This document shows positions 59,303 to 64,000 of a stretch of 64,000 nt of DNA, piece after piece. This stretch comes from a candidate division WOR-3 bacterium (GTDB lineage: Bacteria > Hydrothermota > Hydrothermia > Hydrothermales > JAJRUZ01). Under the pieces are notes generated by a model. It searched no databases. It saw nothing but the letters and a program-made list of their open reading frames with translations, and was not told the origin of the DNA. The stretch covers positions 1 through 64,000 of the forward strand of contig JBDRZP010000014.1 in the NCBI GenBank assembly GCA_039804025.1. Reading direction: 5' to 3'. The stretch's first letter is position 1; each line of letters opens with the position of its first letter. The position numbers and the translations under genes are program-made.

Positions 59303-61888
59303 CTATTCTAATATTATTAATTTATTTTTAATTTCTTTCCCTTTATTTTTCAAAACTAAAAAGTAAGTCCCTGAAGTTATATTGTAATTTTTAAGTGGAA
59401 TTTCAAAAGAGAATATCCCTCTTTCCATCAATCTATCAGTAAAAATTATATGTTCTCTTCCAGCTGTATTAACAAGTATAAGGTCAATCTTTCCTTTCTC
59501 TGGATTAAAAAGAATAAATTTTAAATTTTTGTTTTTTGATAAAACTTTATTTTTAATTTCAAGTCCAAAATCAAATCCAATAAATCTTACTTTAATGGGT
59601 CCCATATATTTTTTTCTTCCATCTGAAGCAATTGAAATGAGTTCATATATATATTCCTTATTATTTTTAATATCTCTATCTATATACTCAAATTCTTCTT
59701 TCAAAGATATTTCAGTATATATGATTTTCCCATCTTTTTTAAGTATAGAGGTTCCATTTTTAAAAATTCCTAAAGCTTTTAAATGAATTCTATCCTTGAA
59801 GGGAATTGCTACAAAGTAACTTTCTTCTTCTCCCATCTGGCTCCCAAGGTCTCCTGTGATAACAAGAGCAAAAGGAACACCATTTGCGCCCGGTGCTGGA
59901 ATATTTCTTCCTATAATGTCAATATAATAAGTTCCGGGTGTAGGAGTTGTTCTATAGACAAGTTCAACTGTATTTCTGTTATCAAAACTTCCACCGGTTG
60001 CACTCTGGCCACCTAAAAAAACATTTCCTCTATATAAATTTAAATTTGGGTCAATTACTTTAAGATCAAGATTATTCACAATAGCAGGATTTGCATTAAC
60101 AGCTGCAGGAGCATCAAACCATACAAGAACTATTTTTAATGGGACACTGTTTGAAAGAACTGATACAAAATACCTCAAGGAATCACCTGTTCCTGTTATT
60201 ACATTTTCAGCAATTCTTAAATCTTTTACATCACCAGAAAAATATAGGGTGTTTCTTACATTAACTCTCCCCCATCCAAAATTTTGGTCATAAACATTTG
60301 TTGCTAAAAAATTTGTTGAGGATATTGCCATCGCTTTTAAAAGGACTCCTGATGGAATGAATGCATCAGATGGATTTTTTGCTCCTGATGGATACCATCC
60401 TTCAGTAAAGTATTGCCTTATTAAAGAAAGAGCTCCTGCAACAGAAGGGGTTGCCATAGAAGTTCCAGCCATTCCTATCTGGTCACAGTAAGAATGGGGA
60501 GGATAATTTGGCCAATCATTCCAGGCAGAATGCACATAATCAGTTCCTGCCCCTCTTCCCCCAATTCCACATACATCCGGTTTTATTCTACCGTCAAAAG
60601 CCCATCCTCTGCTTGAATAGTTAGCAATATTATTTATATTATTATGCTGTAAAGCTCCTACACTTAGACAGTTTTTTGCAACAGAAGGTGCGGTAACTGT
60701 ATTATTTTGAGGACCTTCATTTCCTGCTGCAAATACAAGTAAAAAGTCTCTATTATTCCACATAAATTGATCTACTTCCCGTGCTGCACTTGAATAAGCA
60801 TTATTTGGTGTATTGCAATTTGGGTCTCCACATTCTCCCCAGGAGTTAGAGTGAATTCTTACTCCACGATTTCTCGCACTATTTAAAGGATTTGTAAGAT
60901 TTGTTCCATAATCAAAATATGTTCCATCATACACATCCTGTATAACAAGTCTTGCATTTTTTGCAATACCGTTATAATCTTTGTCACTCGCATCCTGAGT
61001 ATTATCACTTGGATCAATTTTACCTGCAAGGGTTCCTCCAACATGTGTTCCATGGTCAGCACCACCGTTTGGCTGATTATCACCTGCACCATAATTTTCA
61101 TAGGCTAAAACCTTTCTGTGATTATTCCCAGGTGGATCTCCCTGAGGATCCCAGAAATAACAATCATAAAAGTCAAGACCTGTATCCATATAACCTATTA
61201 TCTGGTTTTCCCCTCTTATACCTTTACTCCATATAAAGGTATCATTTGTATTAGCAGTCTGTAATGCCCATCTTATTACTTCATTTAAAGGTTTATTCTT
61301 TGGTCTTTCTTCAATAAACTGAATGTCAGGGATAAAGGCGAGTTTATCTACTTCTGAAGGAGAGGCTCTTATTATTACCTTTTTTGTGTATTCATAAGAT
61401 TTACCAATTACTTTAAAGGAAAGGGAAGAAACAATTTTTTCAACATAATCAGGATCACTATCTTCAAAAAGCAAAAGATTTATATCCCTTTCAAAATTAC
61501 CTTCTGAAAATTTTAAAATCTTAAAGCCAGGATGAAAAGGTAAAATGGATCTAACATTTTCATTTTCTTTTATTTTATTTAAGAATATATCCTTAATTTT
61601 TTCTTTTATTTTTACAATGTAAGCATAATTGGGAATATAGTCATAAATTAAAACTTCTTCACTTTTTAGAAATTCAATCCATTCTCTTTTTATAGGACCT
61701 TTGAATTGAATAATAAAATATTCAGTTTCCTTTTCATCAATTTTTAGAAAATGTGGTAGAGGGTCTTCTTTTAATGGGTCAAAGTTGTATTTTCCAATAT
61801 TTATCCTAAAATCCTCAGAAGAAAAGCTTTCATTTGCATTTAAGTTTATAATCAAAAATAAAATAACTAAAACTATCTTTAAACTCAT
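59303..61888 (-). CDS. Secreted subtilisin-like serine protease (S8) with C-terminal sorting domain
   Basis: The 861-residue protein has a signal peptide (1-20), a long propeptide (to about 205) and an S8 domain. The triad is Asp in GYMDTGLDFYDC, His in ADHGTHVGGTLAG and Ser in GMAGTSMATPSVAG, with Asn in HSNSWGECG. A P-domain/jelly-roll-like beta domain (about 560-680) and a fibronectin-like part follow. The final 70 residues form a sorting domain of divergent type. It is only distantly like the other subtilase. Its leader carries a T-arm-like hairpin and no Shine-Dalgarno. Confidence 0.92.
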   Translation of the reverse strand: MSLKIVLVILFLIINLNANESFSSEDFRINIGKYNFDPLKEDPLPHFLKIDEKETEYFIIQFKGPIKREWIEFLKSEEVLIYDYIPNYAYIVKIKEKIKDIFLNKIKENENVRSILPFHPGFKILKFSEGNFERDINLLLFEDSDPDYVEKIVSSLSFKVIGKSYEYTKKVIIRASPSEVDKLAFIPDIQFIEERPKNKPLNEVIRWALQTANTNDTFIWSKGIRGENQIIGYMDTGLDFYDCYFWDPQGDPPGNNHRKVLAYENYGAGDNQPNGGADHGTHVGGTLAGKIDPSDNTQDASDKDYNGIAKNARLVIQDVYDGTYFDYGTNLTNPLNSARNRGVRIHSNSWGECGDPNCNTPNNAYSSAAREVDQFMWNNRDFLLVFAAGNEGPQNNTVTAPSVAKNCLSVGALQHNNINNIANYSSRGWAFDGRIKPDVCGIGGRGAGTDYVHSAWNDWPNYPPHSYCDQIGMAGTSMATPSVAGALSLIRQYFTEGWYPSGAKNPSDAFIPSGVLLKAMAISSTNFLATNVYDQNFGWGRVNVRNTLYFSGDVKDLRIAENVITGTGDSLRYFVSVLSNSVPLKIVLVWFDAPAAVNANPAIVNNLDLKVIDPNLNLYRGNVFLGGQSATGGSFDNRNTVELVYRTTPTPGTYYIDIIGRNIPAPGANGVPFALVITGDLGSQMGEEESYFVAIPFKDRIHLKALGIFKNGTSILKKDGKIIYTEISLKEEFEYIDRDIKNNKEYIYELISIASDGRKKYMGPIKVRFIGFDFGLEIKNKVLSKNKNLKFILFNPEKGKIDLILVNTAGREHIIFTDRLMERGIFSFEIPLKNYNITSGTYFLVLKNKGKEIKNKLIILE

Positions 61889-61908
61889 ACTTTTAAAATT
61901 TTTTTTTA

Positions 61909-61925
61909 TAAGGATTCGAACCTCT
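61909..61925 (-). promoter_or_regulatory. T-arm-like leader hairpin, copy 6
   Basis: GAGG/CCTT (with one G-T) closes the loop TTCGAAT, giving GGTTCGAATCC, the exact tRNA T-arm core. The CC ends 23 nt before the protease ATG. No Shine-Dalgarno follows. Confidence 0.58.
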
Positions 61926-61933
61926 ATAATATA

Positions 61934-61963
61934 ATTTTAAAAATTAAATTTTTCTAAAATCAA
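61934..61963 (-). promoter_or_regulatory. Promoter of the 61888 protease gene
   Basis: TTGATT (61963-61958), an 18-bp spacer and TAAAAT (61939-61934) on the minus strand. The predicted start near 61927 puts the T-arm-like hairpin at the 5' end. The layout is nearly identical to that of the SurA-like gene. Confidence 0.5.
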
Positions 61964-61988
61964 GTAGTAAATTTAATAAATTTTTATT

Positions 61989-61994
61989 TAAAAT
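61989..61994 (+). promoter_or_regulatory. -10 box (TAAAAT) of the M16 operon, leaderless arrangement
   Basis: TAAAAT ends 6 nt before the ATG at 62001, without a Shine-Dalgarno. Confidence 0.45.
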
Positions 61995-62000
61995 TAACAC

Positions 62001-63281
62001 ATGAAAATATTAATCTTTTTATTTTTTGGAAGTTTTAACCCACCTATAAATAGTTTTGTGTTAAAAAATAAACTTAATGTATATCTTGTTAAAAATGAAA
62101 TCTCACCAATTGTAACTCTTCTTCTTGCTTTCAGAGCAGGAGGAGAATACCAGTCTCCTCATGATGCTGGTCTCTTTCATCTTGTTGAACATATGTTCTT
62201 TAAGGGTAATAAAAAATATAAGACCCAGGAAGAATTTATGGAAAAAATAAGGGAACTGGGAATTTTATATAATGGTGCTACATCTATGAGCTATGTGATT
62301 TATTACTATACATCCACAAAGGAAAATTTAAAAGAAGTCCTTGAATTCTCCTATAATGCTATCACAGGGATACTTTTTGATGAAAAGGAATTGGAAAAGG
62401 AAAGAATGGTTGTTCTTGATGAATATAATAGGGACTATTCTGACCCTTTAGAAAATTTCTATATGGATATTTCAAGGTTATTTTATGAAGAACTATATTA
62501 TAAAACAGACCTTCTCGGACCAAAATATAACATTTTAAAGGCAGATAAAAAAATAATGCTTAATCAGTATGATAAATTTTATGGTCCTGAAAACTGTTTT
62601 CTTATAATATCAGGAGATATTGATTTTAAAGAAACAGAAAAAGTTGTAAGAAAGATTTTTGAAAGATGGAATAAAAAGGTCTTTTATCAGAAACCTGAAA
62701 AATTACCTGAATTGAAAACAAAAAAATTTTTAAGTATCAAATCACCCCAAGTTAGGTCTGCAAGAATTGAAATAATATTTAGAGGACCCGGAACTCTTTA
62801 TGAAAGAAAGGATACATATATAGGAGACCTTGTAACGAGAATTTTTTCTTTACCCTATTCACCCTTTCAGAAAGAGTTTGTTAATACAGGACTTACAGGT
62901 AGTGCTTCTCTTTCCTATTACACAAAACCTTCAACAGGTGAAATTTACCTTTCTTTTGAACTTGAAAGGGAAAAAATTGAGGAAGTAAAGAAAAAGATTG
63001 ATGAACTTTTAAATTCTATTGATGATGGAAAATGGTTTCCTGAGGAAATAATTGAAGATGCTAAAATATCAATTGAAAATGAATTTTCTCTGAAAACAGA
63101 AAATCCTGAAGTATTTGCCCATGAACTTGCTTTCTGGGTTACAACCGCGGACCTTGATTACTTTGTAAATTACGTTAATGAAATCAAAAAAATAAATAAG
63201 GAAGATATTAAAAATTTCTTTAATAAATACATAAAAAATAAAAATTTTGTTATGGGAATAATTGAACCTGAGGAGGAGTAA
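62001..63281 (+). CDS. M16-family zinc metallopeptidase, active subunit, secreted
   Basis: The 426-residue protein has a signal-like N-terminus. The inverted zinc motif HLVEH (in GLFHLVEHMFFKG, about 54-58) is present, with a downstream Glu in the KERMVVLDEYNRD region as third ligand. M16 proteins degrade peptides in a clam-shell formed by two homologous halves. The next gene encodes the other half. It is divergent from the protease at 61888. Confidence 0.92.
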   Translation: MKILIFLFFGSFNPPINSFVLKNKLNVYLVKNEISPIVTLLLAFRAGGEYQSPHDAGLFHLVEHMFFKGNKKYKTQEEFMEKIRELGILYNGATSMSYVIYYYTSTKENLKEVLEFSYNAITGILFDEKELEKERMVVLDEYNRDYSDPLENFYMDISRLFYEELYYKTDLLGPKYNILKADKKIMLNQYDKFYGPENCFLIISGDIDFKETEKVVRKIFERWNKKVFYQKPEKLPELKTKKFLSIKSPQVRSARIEIIFRGPGTLYERKDTYIGDLVTRIFSLPYSPFQKEFVNTGLTGSASLSYYTKPSTGEIYLSFELEREKIEEVKKKIDELLNSIDDGKWFPEEIIEDAKISIENEFSLKTENPEVFAHELAFWVTTADLDYFVNYVNEIKKINKEDIKNFFNKYIKNKNFVMGIIEPEEE

Positions 63282-63282
63282 A

Positions 63283-64000
63283 ATGAAAAAATTAATAGTA
63301 AGTTTTATTCTTTTTAATCTTTTATTTTCAGAGGTTTTATTTTTAAAAAATGGAATCCCCCTTATATATCGGAAAGTTGAAGGGATTGATGTAATAAGTG
63401 CAGGTGTTTTATTTAAGGGAGGTGTAGCTAAGTATAAAGAAGGAATGGATGGAATAGAGTTTTTTGCTTTAAACTCCCTTCTTGAAGGAACAAGGGAATA
63501 TCCGTTCCCGGAGCTTCAAAAAATTTTTGTTAAGGAAGGGATTCTCAAAAGAGTTATTGCTGACCATGATTATTCTGCTTTAATTTTAAAATCCCCTTCA
63601 AAAAATTATAAAAAGGTAATTGAAATTTTATTTAAAATTCTGAATGAACCTGAATTAAATCCTCAAAGGATTGAAGTTGTTAGAAATAACTTAATTCTCA
63701 GAGCAAAAAGAAAAGAAGAGGAACCAGACCAGAAATTATTTATTTTGCTAAATGAAGTTTTTTATAAAAATCATCCTTATAAAATAGAACCTGAAGGGAA
63801 AATAGAAACTCTTAAGAACTTTAAAATAGAGGATATAAGAAATTTTCTTGAAAATAATTTTTACTCAGGAGGTATTGTTTTAGGTTTTGTTGGACCTCTC
63901 GAAAAAGAAGAAATTTTAAATCTCTTTGATGAATTATTTGGAAAAATTGAAAAAAGAGAAAATATAACCCCCGAAATTCCTGATTTTTCTAAAAAAGATA
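63283..64000 (+). CDS. M16-family peptidase, non-catalytic partner subunit (cut by window end)
   Basis: From the ATG at 63283, directly behind GAGGAG, 239 residues are visible. A signal peptide (about 1-17) and M16 fold residues (LKNGIPLIYRKVEG, KGGVAKYKEG, LVSNNL-like helices) are present. The zinc-site position reads IEFFALNSLLEG, so the HxxEH motif is missing and it should be the inactive half of the heterodimer. It begins one base after the end of the active subunit gene. Confidence 0.85.
   Translation, partial: MKKLIVSFILFNLLFSEVLFLKNGIPLIYRKVEGIDVISAGVLFKGGVAKYKEGMDGIEFFALNSLLEGTREYPFPELQKIFVKEGILKRVIADHDYSALILKSPSKNYKKVIEILFKILNEPELNPQRIEVVRNNLILRAKRKEEEPDQKLFILLNEVFYKNHPYKIEPEGKIETLKNFKIEDIRNFLENNFYSGGIVLGFVGPLEKEEILNLFDELFGKIEKRENITPEIPDFSKKD

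Noticed and set aside
61912-61922. A tRNA gene suggested by GGTTCGAATCC (and similar matches at 3443, 34899 and 48246)
   Set aside because: The T-arm core is perfect, but there is no acceptor stem, anticodon arm or D-arm within 80 bases on either side; the flanks are AT-rich leader sequence.

Overview
The window is an AT-rich (about 70 % A+T by eye), gene-dense stretch of a bacterial chromosome. The cell envelope is diderm: there is a five-POTRA BamA, a Skp-like chaperone, a SurA-like lipoprotein and several predicted outer-membrane barrels. Several large secreted proteins end in a type IX-style (Por) C-terminal sorting domain. That mix, with clpC, mrp, acnA and methylmalonyl-CoA genes, fits a member of the FCB-related candidate phyla (WOR-3/Stahlbacteria-like or a neighbour). 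This assignment is inference; no rRNA or tRNA gene lies in the window.

Layout. 1-4000: nickel uptake operon on the minus strand (outer-membrane protein, NikK, NikL, CbiM, CbiQ, CbiO) with a NikR gene behind it and a good NikR operator over the promoter. 4041-9835: a TPR protein resembling a degenerate MalT-type regulator, trmI-ksgA, sodA, panB and a HAD phosphatase. 9863-17000: TPR and PATAN/DUF4388 proteins, meaB and the large methylmalonyl-CoA mutase subunit, a DUF2231-like protein, a heme-monooxygenase-like protein and an agmatinase-like enzyme. 17000-18900: a small accessory island with a HEPN-MNT pair, a decayed integrase-type transposase and two covarying REP-like palindromes. 19984-25462: mrp, a possible 182-bp insertion, an orphan nuoA, acnA and two membrane proteins. 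25476-34840: clpC, bamA, a Skp fusion, hisS, a SurA-like protein, hydroxyacyl-CoA dehydrogenase and endonuclease V. 34931-53900: a secreted kelch protein, ndk, an RqcH-like protein, envelope proteins, acyl-CoA ligase, sufS with a zinc-ribbon protein and a GlcD-type oxidase, methylmalonyl-CoA epimerase, a coiled-coil PD-(D/E)XK protein, rpe, a DASS transporter and ddl. 54062-64000: two secreted subtilases, a related secreted protein and an M16 peptidase pair.

Gene expression is unusual in two ways. First, at least a dozen genes have a TATAAT-like -10 box ending only 5-8 nt before the start codon and no Shine-Dalgarno, which implies leaderless mRNAs. Other genes have strong AAGGAGGT sites. Second, six genes carry a short hairpin whose seven-base loop matches the tRNA T-loop (GG-TTCRANN-CC), placed 19-23 nt before the start codon. 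A seventh copy forms the terminator stem-loop before ndk. I regard this repeated tRNA T-arm look-alike as the best candidate in the window for something undescribed.
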